Shown: piece by piece, positions 48,296 through 61,000 of the stretch | Position numbering within the stretch: the stretch's first letter is position 1 | Layout: the number at the start of each line of letters is the position of its first letter | Source of the DNA: Paragonimus heterotremus | Taxonomy: Eukaryota > Platyhelminthes > Trematoda > Plagiorchiida > Troglotrematidae | Assembly: GCA_013368495.1 (NCBI GenBank) | Contig: LUCH01000160.1 | Location: forward strand, 62,001 to 126,000 | DNA: 64,000 bases | Direction of reading: 5' to 3' | Made by a program: the position numbers and the translations under genes | The notes under the pieces: generated by a model | Database searches by the model: none | What the model was told of the DNA's origin: nothing | What the model saw: the letters and a program-made list of their open reading frames with translations, nothing else

Positions 48296-48619
48296 CTGGG
48301 ATGTTCATGTCGTTGAACTTCACAAACACATCATACGATCCAGCTCGAGTGGGCAAGTACTCCACGGTACACGTGCCATCTTTGTTGTCATGACATTGAA
48401 TCTGAGCATCCGCCGGACCTTCTAATGCCAATCCCAATGCACCTTGACCCGCCCCGTCCAGATCGACTGTGAAATGCTGGAGTTCGTGTGTGAGTCCGCC
48501 TTCCAAACCTGGACCGTAAGCACAAACTCGAGAAGGATCACATCCCGGGGCAACGTTGACAGGGAAGGGGCTACCTTGTACAGGTGCCCCATCGTACGTG
48601 ACTTCAATGTGGTGCAGAC
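48296..48619 (-). CDS. FLN: Filamin exon 5: end of R11-like and most of R12
   Basis: Reads GLHHIEVTYDGAPVQGSPFPV (end of R11), CDPSRVCAYGPGLEGGLT, QHFTVDLDGAGQG, LALEGPADAQIQCHDNKDG, TVEYLPTRAGSYDV and KFNDMNIPG. The CDPSRV start and the E-G-P-x-x-A strand are the R12 hallmarks of vertebrate filamins. The acceptor GATCACACAG precedes GTC and the donor GTTAGT follows CCCAG. It is 324 nt with one base left over. Residues 412-519. Canonical length with no breaks. Confidence 0.96.
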
Positions 48620-49857
48620 CTGTGTGATCGAAAATTAGTTGGGTATGCTTTGAGTAGATAGGTTAGGGACCAACAAAAGTGGACAGAGTACCTATACTTA
48701 ATTTTATGATTCTGTAACAGTTTATGAAATTGGATCTTCACAGTTTTTTTTATATCAAGACTGGGTAGGAATTTCAGTTAATCTAAATGGCTTCAAACGC
48801 ACCTCTCAATTCAGTGCTCTGCGGTGCTCGGGTTCGTTTTTACTTAACCACATTAGATAGAGATTGTCGTACGAAGTCGAAGCCCATATCTATTAGACCC
48901 CATGTTCTTGCCCTGACGAAACTCGTGATCCTGTGTTCAGTTAGAATTTGCATCAGAGGAAGTTTAAGTATGACTGATGAAAGCCACAAATTAGAGTGGT
49001 TGTAAGCGGTCAACTGGTTTCAAGACGCTTACGCGGGCTTATAACTTGGCTGTGTATCTCGGCTGACAGAATGCCATAGGCATCGAAACAAGCCATTCGT
49101 CCTACAAATTCGACTTCAGTTGAATGTCTCTGTATACTGCACTCATAAAATTTCTATGCTATCTTATTCGGCTGAGCAAAAACGGATAAAAATTTGAAAT
49201 TACCTTCATCTATTGGCGAGTAGCTGCATTTCCATGTACCATCCCCGTTGTTCTGCACAAGACAAGCTGTACGTTGTTTGTGAGGGTTGACTACAATGGC
49301 CTTGACAAGTCCCCGTCCTTGTGGGTCAACTGGTTTGGCGTCCACGGTGAATTTCGCAAACGACTCTTTCAGAACTCCTGCGTAAATTGTGAACAACGCC
49401 GTATAGTTCTCGATATACTGTATAATAGTGTACACATGAAAATGCTACCGATGCGTTGTTGTGGCATACTCACGTTTATACAATGAACAGATATGTGAGA
49501 TTCTATGAGTAGAACCTTCCACTAAAAAGTGTATGACAAAACAAATGAAGATATTTCCACATGTGTTCATGCTCGGACATGGTCAAATAAGTGATGAATG
49601 AATTATTGCAGCAACATCGGAAGTTCATCTTTACGTTTAATAATAACTCGTTCAGTAGAACTAGCGAGGGAAATAACAGCATTCCTTAACTACGGAAATT
49701 GTAACATGCGAAGCACCTTTGAATGAAATTAAACATAAAAGCAGTCCAAACACAAACAGGTACAATCATATCGTGTGAGACATTGAAAGCCAGATCTCAT
49801 GCAATACATGCGTCGCTGACGAAGCCTCCTTCCACCGATGTCTCAGGATTATCGTAC
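48620..49857 (-). other. Filamin introns 4-5 and 3-4
   Basis: Two short introns (584 bp and 480 bp) around exon 4 (49204-49377); nothing else seen. Confidence 0.85.
49204..49377 (-). CDS. FLN: Filamin exon 4: middle of an R11-like repeat
   Basis: Encodes GVLKESFAKFTVDAKPVDP, VKAIVVNPHKQRTACLVQ and NNGDGTWKCSYSPIDEG. It matches the vertebrate repeat that starts with an YGPGIEGQGV-type motif (R11), including the longer B-C loop after FTVDA. The acceptor TTTACGCAG precedes GAG and the donor GTAATT follows GAAG. It is 174 nt and keeps a phase-1 junction on both sides. Residues 354-411. Because its predecessor already contains the start of the same repeat, nothing equivalent to vertebrate R10 can sit between R9 and R11 here. 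Confidence 0.94.
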
Positions 49858-50571
49858 CGGTTGGTTGTAAGCCAGGCCCGTAGGCGTGGACACGTGACAC
49901 GTCCACGTGCTCGCGTCCGGGTGGTGCAACACGAACTGGAAACGGACTTCCTTTGATGTGAACGTCTTTGTACAAAACGTTCACCACGTATGGTCCAGGT
50001 TCTGTGGGTAGATATTCCACGCCGCATGTGCCGTCACCGTTGTCGTTATAGTTTATTTTTGCCTCTGCTGGGCCCTCGATTGTGACACTGAGAGGAGCTG
50101 GTGGGGCGTCACGACTGTCAATGGTGAAATGGGCCGGACGTCCGCTTGTTGCATGATACAATCCGTCACCAAACGCTCGAACCAAACCGGCTGCCTCTTG
50201 CGCACTCATCATCGGAGCCATAGCTGCTGCATGCTGCTGGCCTGCATTGGACATCGGATAGAGCGGCTCGTGAATCGGTGTCTCCGGCGCTGCGTGTGTT
50301 CTGAATGGGCTGCCTTTAACAGGTATCCCGCCCACATCAATCGCCACTGTATGTGGTCCAGTCACAGTTGGAGTGAAGCTTGGTGTGAATCCGTCCACTG
50401 ACTCCGCCATCGTGCACGGAACACGCATGCCCGAAGGAGATGTCACAACGACATTCGGACGGGGTTTACTGTTCGAAGGTGGGCCTGCACCAGCTGTGAT
50501 CACGTCGAATTCTGTTGGTTTCCCTACGGGGATATCTATATGGACACGTGTGCGTCGGCTTGAAAATATAA
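49858..50571 (-). CDS. FLN: Filamin exon 3: R8, Met/Ala-rich linker, R9 and start of R11-like repeat
   Basis: Largest coding block (714 nt, residues 116-353). It contains VHIDIPVGKPTEFDVITAGAG, VTSPSGMRVPC and VKGSPFRTHAAPE (R8). A linker of about 30 residues follows, rich in Met, Ala, Gln and Pro (AGQQHAAAMAPMMSAQEA). Then come AGLVRAFGDGL, PAHFTIDSRDA, DNGDGTCGVEYLPTEPG and KGSPFPVRVAPPG (R9), and VDVSRVHAYGPGLQPTG opening the next repeat. The donor GTACGA follows ACCG, leaving one base. The upper boundary is uncertain. The acceptor at 50572 (GGGCTAG) restores frame with exon 2 but has a poor pyrimidine tract. The better-looking acceptor TTTTCAAG at 50559-50560 would need an unseen microexon. 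The coding identity itself is certain. Confidence 0.88.
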
Positions 50572-53500
50572 CTAGCCCATTGAAATATTGTAAGCAGAAA
50601 AATTTAGATATAACTTTGATCAGACTAAAAGTGTGAGCTACTGCTAGTTTTGACACTCATAGATTACTACAGTACGAGCTCTGTTCGTCATACAGCTTAA
50701 AAGCGGGAAGGTATTTGTGTCAGAACCTCTCCATAAGTGTGGTAAATAAGTGGCTGAACATAGTTGAGATGTAAATAGGTGTTTAATATCGTTTTTACAT
50801 AAGATATCGATCGAATCTGGCCGCGTGCGTTCATATACCCTAATTTCCAAAAAAATCAATACATTTACCTCGCCCCACTTAAGCTTACCGCAGAAGAAAG
50901 ACGCCTAAACTTTCGCAGAACTTGTTTACAGGTCGTGAACATTCTTCAAAAGTCCACCAAAGTTGCAGACAATCACCCAGTTTTATTCGAAGTTTGAAAT
51001 AAAGCCTTTTGTTCTTCAGCGGTGTACATCGACGATGCTATCGCAGACCTTGTTATGGCGGTTCTGTTTAAGAACAGTTGAAAATTGCATACACTCCCCA
51101 GTGTGTAGTGGAAGTGATCGTGCCTCATTCGCGAACAGGGGAAAGCCTTTTTCCTAGAAGTCACCTCACAAGTAAATACACGCAACGTTTTCCAGGACAT
51201 GAATCAGACTACAATGGCAATTCATAAGGTTCTAATGAACAAATAGCAAAGTGTTATTTAGATCAAGGTACAGCCTCTTGAATATCTAGGTAGTCACCAA
51301 GTCCTACGGGAAGAACTTAAGTTGAGAAGCCGGTGAAAAATCTGAATACCGGATGCCGATGTACAAGAAACTCAACGTCTACAGTTTTGTCGCATCAACT
51401 TAGATGGCAGTACAAAACTAGGACAGACTTTCGAGCCACTGATAGACTGTTTCACTAGAAAACACAATATGTTGAACGAACCATTCACTAATAAGATGCA
51501 CTGCATCTGAACACATAGTAGAATCTATTATGCGGCATCATTAGAAGAATAATGGTTATCAGAGTCGGATCAAAATCTAAATGAATCGAGTCGGATCATA
51601 AATTTACCGTCCAAGTGATGATGGAGAATTGGCATCCAGTAAGAAGAAGAAAAACCATTGAGAAAAGTGGCAAAAGTTACGGTTGAGAATGAACAGCCTC
51701 AAATTTTCCTTGCCTTCGGATCAAACTAACACACACATTGAAACATAATCAGAATGGAAGCTGAGGACGATTAAGAGGAGGCAGTGGGACTCCAATCCAC
51801 TTAGGTATGAGACAAACACATTAATTATGGCATACTCCTGCAAACGAACATCGCTGAGCGTTTAGATATAAACTCTCGGTCACGCCCAATGTAAGCTCAG
51901 TGATGCCGTGGATTACAAAGTCGTCTCAACTGAAGGTGGACCTGATTAAAAATCTCGGCACTGGTGAGTATATACTTTACTAAATTTTTTTTATAAAGGT
52001 GAAACTGGCGTTATATAAGGTCTTGAAAAAAGCTGACGAGAAATTCTTCCTAACTTTGAAAGCTGCGGTCATATGCGCATAGTGTTGAAATTGTGGTAAT
52101 CGGCTTCCTAACTATTCACCAGTAGTTACAATTGTGTTGGTCATATGTTCTGTTGCCACAAACGAAATGCTAATTACGGTTATCATTTATTTGGTTGGCT
52201 AATCAAGAACGTGTAAGCCACGAGAGTTTCGCCAGCTACCTGACCTTATCAAGTGGCAGGGGTGGTTAAGAAAACTAGCGACTTGCATGTTACGTGTCAA
52301 AACCTTGGTACATAAAGTCGGCGGTTTTATAGACGCAGCTTCTGACTGACTTTGTCTTGATGAATAGAGAAAATCGTATTGAGAACCAGAAATCATCCCA
52401 ATAATCACTCCGTCCCAACAGAAGCGTTTCACCAATTTGACAATAGCTAATCACTCAATAAGATCGTGAATGGCGAAAAAGTAAGTTCGAATAATATTGA
52501 AAAACAGAAACAAAACAATAGATTTTGTGTTTGTTGTTTAGATAACCAAAATAGTAACTCAGAGGAATGATTTCAGTAATCTACTCTGAAAATGGTTGCC
52601 GAAGTCCTATACTGGATAATATCAAGTGTTTCTACTAGCTAGGGTTGCTTTAATAGAACAAAGTCAATTTTGTGCACGGAAGTTCACCATCTTGACAGAT
52701 TGCCTCAGAGACTGATGTTTGTAATTAAAAGCTAATGACAGTCCCTGACTAGTACACTGCAACTAGTGATGTATCACACGGTTCCACTCCAGAACTGTTG
52801 TTTCAACTATTGGTACCTGAAATATAACAAATTGTAAGTTCCTGGACGTACTTGGAAATTGTTTTGGAAATTTTTGTCGCTGTACCAAAACACACCCAAT
52901 TAACCTGTCTAGGTGCAACATGATGAAGATTGGCTACTCGTCTCGTTTCTATTATTTCTTAGGAGGCAAGATGTATGTTCTACCGTCCGCAAGCAATTCC
53001 AAGAGACTATCGTCCAAGGGTAACTCAGTTGTGACGAGCAACACTGACGTTATTCTTGGGATGCTAGCACGACTGTTTTGGCTTTCTAACTGACGTTCTC
53101 TCCGTGATGTTTTAATCATTGGTATGTCATCACTTTGGGTTAACTGTTCAGACTTGCAGACCGTTCTTTTCAAAAAAGTATTTGTATGGTTGACAGGCGA
53201 GGATTAGAGATAATAGGTCTGTTCGAACGCTCAGTTCATTCTTCTGCTTTGAAAGTTGCTTAAACTAAATCGGTTTGGCGTTTATTGTCGGTGTGCCTGA
53301 AAATCACTTATTCTGGTCTACAAAGTGTTGCATGATCTGTCACATCCACTGGCTCATAGGTTACCGTCAAAAAGTGTGGCACCATTTGAATCACCAGAGT
53401 TGCGAAAGGTGAATACTAAGTAGTAGGGCATGTCTAGAGTAGAAGAATCTGCTAGCATCAATATTAAATGGCTTTAAGTTGAAACTTTACGTATACAGTC

Positions 53501-54855
53501 TCCAGGCAACGTGAAAGTTATATACGATCATCGTTACAATAAGCTACTATTTTCTGCTGCAGTCAGCTTGTTTAATGCGTGAATGCCCATGAGCGAATTA
53601 TACTCTCCTTTTTATAACGTAATTCAAATCGGATCCGTTATTCTTTATAGTTACAACAACAGTTTACGAATGTTCCTCCCCTCATTCTGTGCTCATCCAC
53701 CGCCGTGTAACACAAAGACAAGTGTACATGACTATTTCAATCATCCTTCTATCTATCAAATTTCATAGATGACATTGGATGTGCTGTCGGTTGCTGTTCT
53801 GCTGTACCTTGGAAGCATTGATCATACGGTTAGACTCTTGTTGAAAAGCACGCCAACGCAAATTGGACTGGACCGAGTTGCCGGAAACCAGTGACTAAAA
53901 ATAGTTTCCAACGAGAGCTCTTTTCGGTCCCTTGCAACATCAGTGGCCACAGGTAAACTACAACCACTCTAGTCCCACCCAAACAGTTTCCTCTGAGATA
54001 CGTATTTCCATTTAGTCAACTTCCAGGGCAGTCCTAACAACCCATATCTTTGGCGATTCATTGGAAGCTACGTTGCCTCAGGAAATAGGAGTAATTATTT
54101 TTGTTTGAGAAAAATTTCCCGGAAATCCTTGTCCACTACACATAACTTTCGTTATAACTGGGGTACTTGGGCAGTGAATATATTCGTCCAAATACATCCT
54201 GCGTATGAACAAACACCTTATCGTGTAAGAATATTAGAAACAAACAGAATGCCATCTTTTGAGTTTACATAATGCAGGTCACATTCCGGTCTCGCTCTAG
54301 TTTCGCACTCAGCATCTTGTTATCACCAGAAAAGGTTTTTTGATCCTGTTATACACGTAATTTCTATCGTGTTTTTAACACCTGGCATCGCCCTTGTCAG
54401 CCATTGGAGGGCTAATAAAAAGCTGATCTGACAGAACTTTTGAATACAGTTGTTTTGGTCTGGTCGGAACACTTTGCATGAAAATATCCATCAAGACTTC
54501 ATGACCTAAATTGATTTAAAACAGTTACCCTTTCTAGAATATTCTCAGTAATTGTACACCAATTCTGAAGTAAACATCAACCTTTCGCTTGGTTCACTAA
54601 ACATGTGCATCCTAGGTGATCAAATGATTGTTTAGTATTTGTATCCTTCGCACAATGTCTTCTGTTTTCCAACCGCTTTCTCACTTAAGTTAATGCAACA
54701 AATGGGATAAATAAGGCTTTAGGATTTAGACTATTATCTTGGTTTTGAAACAATCAGACCGAGCTGTACATATCAGGTGCTGTAACAGTACTGAACATCG
54801 CTTGTGTTATATGAGGGATAGTCGCTGATGTTTGAATGAACTGAATTCAACTCAC
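50572..54855 (-). other. Filamin intron 2-3
   Basis: 4.3 kb. No gene or clear element. It may hide a microexon of length 1 modulo 3 if the better acceptor of exon 3 is the real one. Confidence 0.7.
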
Positions 54856-55083
54856 TCGGACTCAGATTCTCCACGTGGATTTTTGACATATCAACATTCG
54901 GTTTGACTGGTACACGGAACGGACTGCGTGGCACCTCTTGGTTATTGAAAAACACATGGACCGTGTAATTGGGCCCTGGAGTGTTGGCGGTGTACGCCAC
55001 ACGGAATGTCCCATCTCGCATATCTTGTGTATCCATGGCTACATCGCGACCCATTTCGTCGGTCACACTGATTCCAACATTAC
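54856..55083 (-). CDS. FLN: Filamin exon 2: rest of R7-like repeat and start of R8
   Basis: Continues the repeat begun 7.2 kb upstream. The split codon completes the G of AGQG and is followed by NVGISVTDEMGR, then DGTFRVAYTANTPGPNY and the strand-G signature VPRSPFRVPVKP. The exon then opens the next repeat with VDMSKIHVENLSP, matching the vertebrate R8 start (LDLSKIKVSG). The acceptor is TTTTTCACAG and the donor GTGAGT follows CCGA. It is 228 nt, with one base left over (A). Residues 40-115. The leftover base matters: it does not fit the strongest-looking acceptor of the next exon (see findings). Confidence 0.93.
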
Positions 55084-58000
55084 CTGTGAAAAATAGAGCA
55101 CATAAGAACAACCAGATCTATGTTTAATATGTGCCAAGCATAGCCAACGAGTTCAACAAAACATTATCTAACTCAACATAAATGGAGCGAAATTAGCTAG
55201 GCCGTTTTAGCTACTGTTTTCAAAGTTACTCCAGAAAACCCCTGTTGTCAATAACTCAACAATAGTCGTGAATTCAATTAACTTCAGTTCACCCCCACTT
55301 CTATTTTACATTTATTATAGGAACCTTCTGTAATAAGAAACTGATAACCAGCCTAATATGTTCTTCACTAAACGCATATGTTCGGTTCCCCTTGCTACTT
55401 GATGCTTCCATGGGCATCTCGTGATTTGCATGCTGGCGACTGATTGGAGGGAGTGATAGTAATCGGTCTGGCTCCAGCAACCTTTGTATGATTGAATACA
55501 CAACCTTCCGGTAGCTACCTCTGGTCACCTGAGAAAACAAGTTTCCGGTTTGTTAATAGTATAGGCCAACTGAAGTAAAATTGTCTACCATCTCTAATTA
55601 AGAACTCATCAGAAATAAGAGCGGTTAGTAGGGACAAACTCAGAATGAATGAGAGTTGTAACAAGAGGAACAATCCGACTGTATGACCTAAACCATTCAG
55701 GCAGGAGCTCAAAGATAACCCAAAATGCTGTAGATTCATAAAAAGTTGGGAGCGGTCGATTTATGCGACGAATTTCCAACTTGGTAGCTGGTACAAACAG
55801 CAGGCGGAGCACATTACAATTACTGGAACTATGGCAGCCGCGATATTTGAATGATCTAATTTATTCTGAAATAAATCAACTGATCTTTGTCTCTGTTTAA
55901 ATTAGAGCCTCGATACATTTGTACTCAAATGTCTGTAGTAAAAAAACTGGACAGTCACAGAACAATTAGCATACGCATTTGATTTGTTAGCCTGAATGAC
56001 ATCAAGTGGACTGATAATGGAGACTAAAAGTTTAAATCAAGCACAGCAGGTGTAGTTTGTAACTAATTTAGATCAGTCCGATAAGGGTCACTCAGAGAAC
56101 ATGCAAGTTGGTCAGACTTCGGACTGATGGAGTAATCGGAAGTAAATTCAGGCTTGCTGAACTCAATCAAACAGGTTTCGGAGAGGACGGCGCACAATCC
56201 GACAACAGGAGAGCAGTACACTAAAATGTAGAACAGCATAGTCCAGTGTTATAAAGGTGAACGTTTTCAATCATCATAAAAATATCCCTCAGTTCGCCAA
56301 CTGCCGACGAAAAGCGCTGAATGTATTTTACTGACCCACCGGAGATTGAACCCACAAATGAAAAGGAGGTGAATGGTGAATCTAATAAAACGCAAATGTA
56401 ACGTGCACTTTAGTTCTTACCGTTCATTTTCTTTCCTTAAAACATTTCGTTTAACGTTTTAACATCCGCAACCTTCTTAAACTTTGAAATATTTCAGCCG
56501 AATGATCCAACAAACGAACGCACATTACCCGTCTCATCAAACAGCGTTCTACGTCCACATACTTGTTACAGGCTGGATTATAGGACCGTACAAGGAACCA
56601 CACATTAACTAGTCTAATATATAAAAGAATGCATAAGTTTCTTGAAGGGTGGACCCGCAGCCTCAGAAACAAAGTCTGATTCATTTGAAGATGAAGACCA
56701 AACCCAACCCGGGAATACTCTAAAGAAGAAATTAGTACCTCATTCCGATTAACTATGCGTGTAATAAATGTAGTCAGGGCTACAGTTAGCTGCTGAGAAG
56801 TGCTGCAGGACTTATGATCACAACAAGTAATGCGTCGGCGGTCACGATCGACTGTTGGATGAACGGGGCGTTCTTTGCTTGAAGACGTCTCTACTAACCC
56901 TTTTCTTCCCTATGGAGAAGATAACAGTGTTATAGATATTAATTTAGATTCGCGATATACTCATAGGGTTCGATCTCACTACATGTACGTACACATGCAA
57001 CCAGTGGGGGAGTACACAACGTTATAAGTGCTACTTTTTTCATCTGGTTGCTTTAGCCAGTTTGACGCGAATGACCTCAAGCCTTAGTCACCAGAATGTT
57101 CCAAATAAACACGGCTTTCAACTAAAGCCATCATGTCAGCGTAGCAGAGTGACTCACTTAGAGTTTGTCTCGTGGGATATGTGGAACCATGTGGTTCCGA
57201 TGACTAGTTCGAATCTGAGCATGATCTGAAGTTCTCACACTTACCTCGCCTCATATTTGAGCAACCTACCAAAATACCTAGAAAAAATTGATATTTCCCC
57301 TCAACTGGTAACCATATGGTGGACAATTATCTGGTCACCGTGTAATGTATAATCTAATGTTATATAGTGGGCTGGTTGATCGCCTCCAATTAAAAGTTGT
57401 AGTTTGTTTGCAGCCAGCTTATGTTGAATAACTTCATGCACTTGAAGGATTGTCTGACCTTATATCAAACAGGTGGTGAATGCTCTGAAGTCACCATCTT
57501 AGAAGAGTGAGGTTTTCTTTAGTGAATACCTCTGATAGTGGTCAGACACACGTTAGAGTTGCTGAAGAGCGCCTAATACCATTCCTTTGTATCATGCATT
57601 ACGGATGGCCTAGGTGGATGAAATCTGGCTCCTTCCAACCGCCTCATACGGAAAATTGAGAATACTCATAGCGCTATCTCTTTGTCACTATCAACTAGTC
57701 AGCTGGTTTGCGTTCGGCTTCAACATCTTGAAATCACCAGCAATGGTAGATAAGCAGAATAGACAGTGTATTCTTTCCTCGAATGCAACTTGACAACAGA
57801 ATGTGCAGACGTTCGTTAACCAACTTTTTGAGTTGTTACAGTGAACAATGTAAACAGCAAACGTTGACTGTTGCAGGTTTGATAATTTTCTAACTAAATT
57901 TGTTAGACGATGTGATTAGTGCACTCATTAAAACCGCCACCTACCGCGAATCGGAAGAAAAATATGCAACTTACCAATCAAAGGCAACACAACCAAACAC

Positions 58001-61000
58001 AGATAACGAGACTAGCGCCCACACAACACACATACGTGAGTTGGATTATACAAACGAACATACAAATCCACAGCTATAAGCAGACGAACATGGTGAAGAG
58101 AACTTGCGATTGTTATTAATGTGAAATACTTTATCTCAATCCGTTTTCTTATAGTCTCTCCCTGAAACAGGAGACCATTCATATTAAAAATCTATAACCT
58201 TATGAAATAAGTGGACCTCTTAAGGCGATATCAATCAATCCAGCTTTGCCGGCTAATTGATTCACCTCTGCACCTAAGATGTTTTCACCTGTTGTAATGC
58301 CTGCGTCCAGGTTAACAATAATGATTTGATATTCCTAAGCGGCATCGACACAATGGTTAGGTGATGGACAGCCCGTGAAGAGCCATGTAGAGGAGATCGG
58401 CAATTATCATTTACAGTTTTGCTCAGTACAAATAACTGGGATGTTGGTCGGCATAATCGGTGTATCTAATCTGCCCTTCTAGCAGGAAAACGAAAACGGA
58501 TGATGTTTCTCTTGAGAAATTTGAAGAGTCAACGATTGTTCGGTATGGAACTAGTTTGCCCAACTTGTTGAACATTCTCCTGAAGCCCTCCTAAGTCGTT
58601 AGCAAAAACACTGGTAACCGATTGTGCATACCTTGTGAAACAGCTGTTACAACCTAATGTTTAAAGTGATCAGTGCGGGCTTGAAGTTCTCTTTCCGGAT
58701 TGAATAGCATTCCACTTATTATTTAACTCATCTTTTGTAGTAGTTTAGTCAGTGCCCGCCTCTCACGAATTGCGTACTTAATCTATCTATGCGGACAGCA
58801 TCCCTTTATTTTGAGGACCGCCCAAAATTACTAACTTCTCCACCCGCCTCCCTCAATCACTGAATTTCACTCACCTACCCGCACGCCGATTGTTTTCTGT
58901 CACTCGCACCCCTCACCCCTGTAAATACGACCTTCCTATGGGCCTTCGTGAAACTGTCGACAACTACTCGACAAATACCAGGTCGATCCGATTGCATTTC
59001 GTCGGTTCGTCCTCGTCTGCTGGTCATCTGTGCTTGCGGTTGTCGTGTCATTGGACCCTTGACGGCCTATTGCGGCAAAATATTGTACCCTGGCCCTCGA
59101 ACGCAAACGAAATGAGGTTTGTTTCTTGTGACTAATCATACTGTTTATGTCAGCAGTACTATGTTTCCAACGGCTTGACTCTGTTCTGATATTTGGCTTA
59201 GTTGGTTATACCTGCGTCACCCAACGTTCGTCGGAATAACGTACATCGTTCGTTTAACCAGACGAACCTAAAACAATGAGAAGGTCGTGCTGATTGATGA
59301 GTCCACCCAACCGCTGACTGCATCGAAGAATTCAGTCGTCTTGATTGCCCAGTCAGATGTATTATGTGATTACGCTTGTACTTGTAAATATGAATACACT
59401 GATCGTACAACAAACCAATCGGAGACTCCAGTCAACGAATGCATTCCGAAATGACCGTGTACTTGGGAACCGGCATCGCCGGAAGTGTTATAAAGAAGCA
59501 CTTATGCGATACGGACCATAGGGTCTATGGCACAACGTCTTTAATATCATCTGTCATTCGAGAACCAAGTAAGATCCGAAGCTTGTTGAGGTTGTTACAT
59601 ACATGCATACAGAAACTAATGGTTATGACGTCATCTCCTTCCTGGTAAATTCGTTTCGTTTCCAAATATTTCCACTGTTCTGTAACGATTCCTTTTTTAT
59701 CATTGGTTTCGTTGGTAGCCTTAGTCTTATCGAATAATTACCAGACTCCAGTGCACCCCTCACATGATTCAACGACCATGTTATCTCATAACCTAATTAT
59801 CCTTATCTGCTTCCTGTCACATTATTTGAAAGCATGCTTTAGAGTCTCGTTCTTTCTGAATATGTTTGACAAATTGGCGTGCCTCATTGTCGTTATGACT
59901 GTCCACCACATGCTAATTTAAATAGTTTCGGTGTAGTAACAGACGAGACATGAACTACATTTCCATGATATTTTTAAACTTCTGGTTTCTATTTTCCGGT
60001 TAAGTTCCTCTACCTATTTCGACCTGACAAGATCTGACCATAAACAACTTAGATGTAGGGGGTTTTGGTTGGAGCCGACCTCGTTGTCAGCTGAGCATAT
60101 TCGACCTTGACGACGTGAACTTTGTAGCCGTTATCCCAATTAGGTAGGCAGACAACAGTGACCAGGACACAATCACACTGTCAATCACTGGTTACCCAGT
60201 GTATGTGGGGTGTGGTGTAGGTGGTTCATGATGAGTTCTAGCTAAAACCTCTAATCCTACTACTGGGTGATACCCATTTAATCTCTTACAGTCCCAATAA
60301 GAACATAGCTGGTAAGCCGGAATTCGGATTAGAAGTTGATTGACTGAAATATTCAGTACGAGTTTGTTTCCATCCATGAACCAGCAACCTAAATTTAGAA
60401 TGTGGTTTCCTGGTTCCGCAAAATTGGCAGAACAAGCTTAGCACCCATTAGGGGACTTGATGAGAACCACTATAATATTGCCTTTTGTACTAGAAACGCA
60501 CTTATCGGTGTTCTTTTTAAAATTTATATCAACGGTGTTGGAGTATAGCAAGTTCTTTATAGATTATCTGTCACTCTTTAGTAAAGCGAACGTTGCCGGA
60601 TAGCGGCATTAAAGGTAGTGTTTGTTAAGTTCTGAGTTTATCAGATACTTTAAGGCAAAACTATCTGGACACCTTGACTTTTCGTACTTTAGCATCCAAA
60701 GTTGTTAGTAATCAAAATATTCACAGAAATATACTGTCATATATTTCCTCATAATGATTTACTCAAGCCTTTATAAAAGTAGCCTCGACAGGGTTACAAA
60801 GACGCCTGGTGTGGCTTCTTTTCGATGAGGGGCTGGTCAGTTTTATTGCTTCACTGTTGATTGGAACCTTCGTTACATTTGCTAGGCAATCTTGTGGTAC
60901 GTGATTTACAGAGGACACTTCTTGTTTCCACCCTTCTTTCAGTTCAAACTTGTGGTATCTGTGTACACCTGTGAAGTCATTGTTCCAGCCGGCCTCTCAA

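Noticed and set aside
50129..50636. Plus-strand open frames across the R8-R9 exon
   Set aside because: They are antisense shadows of a strongly conserved filamin exon.
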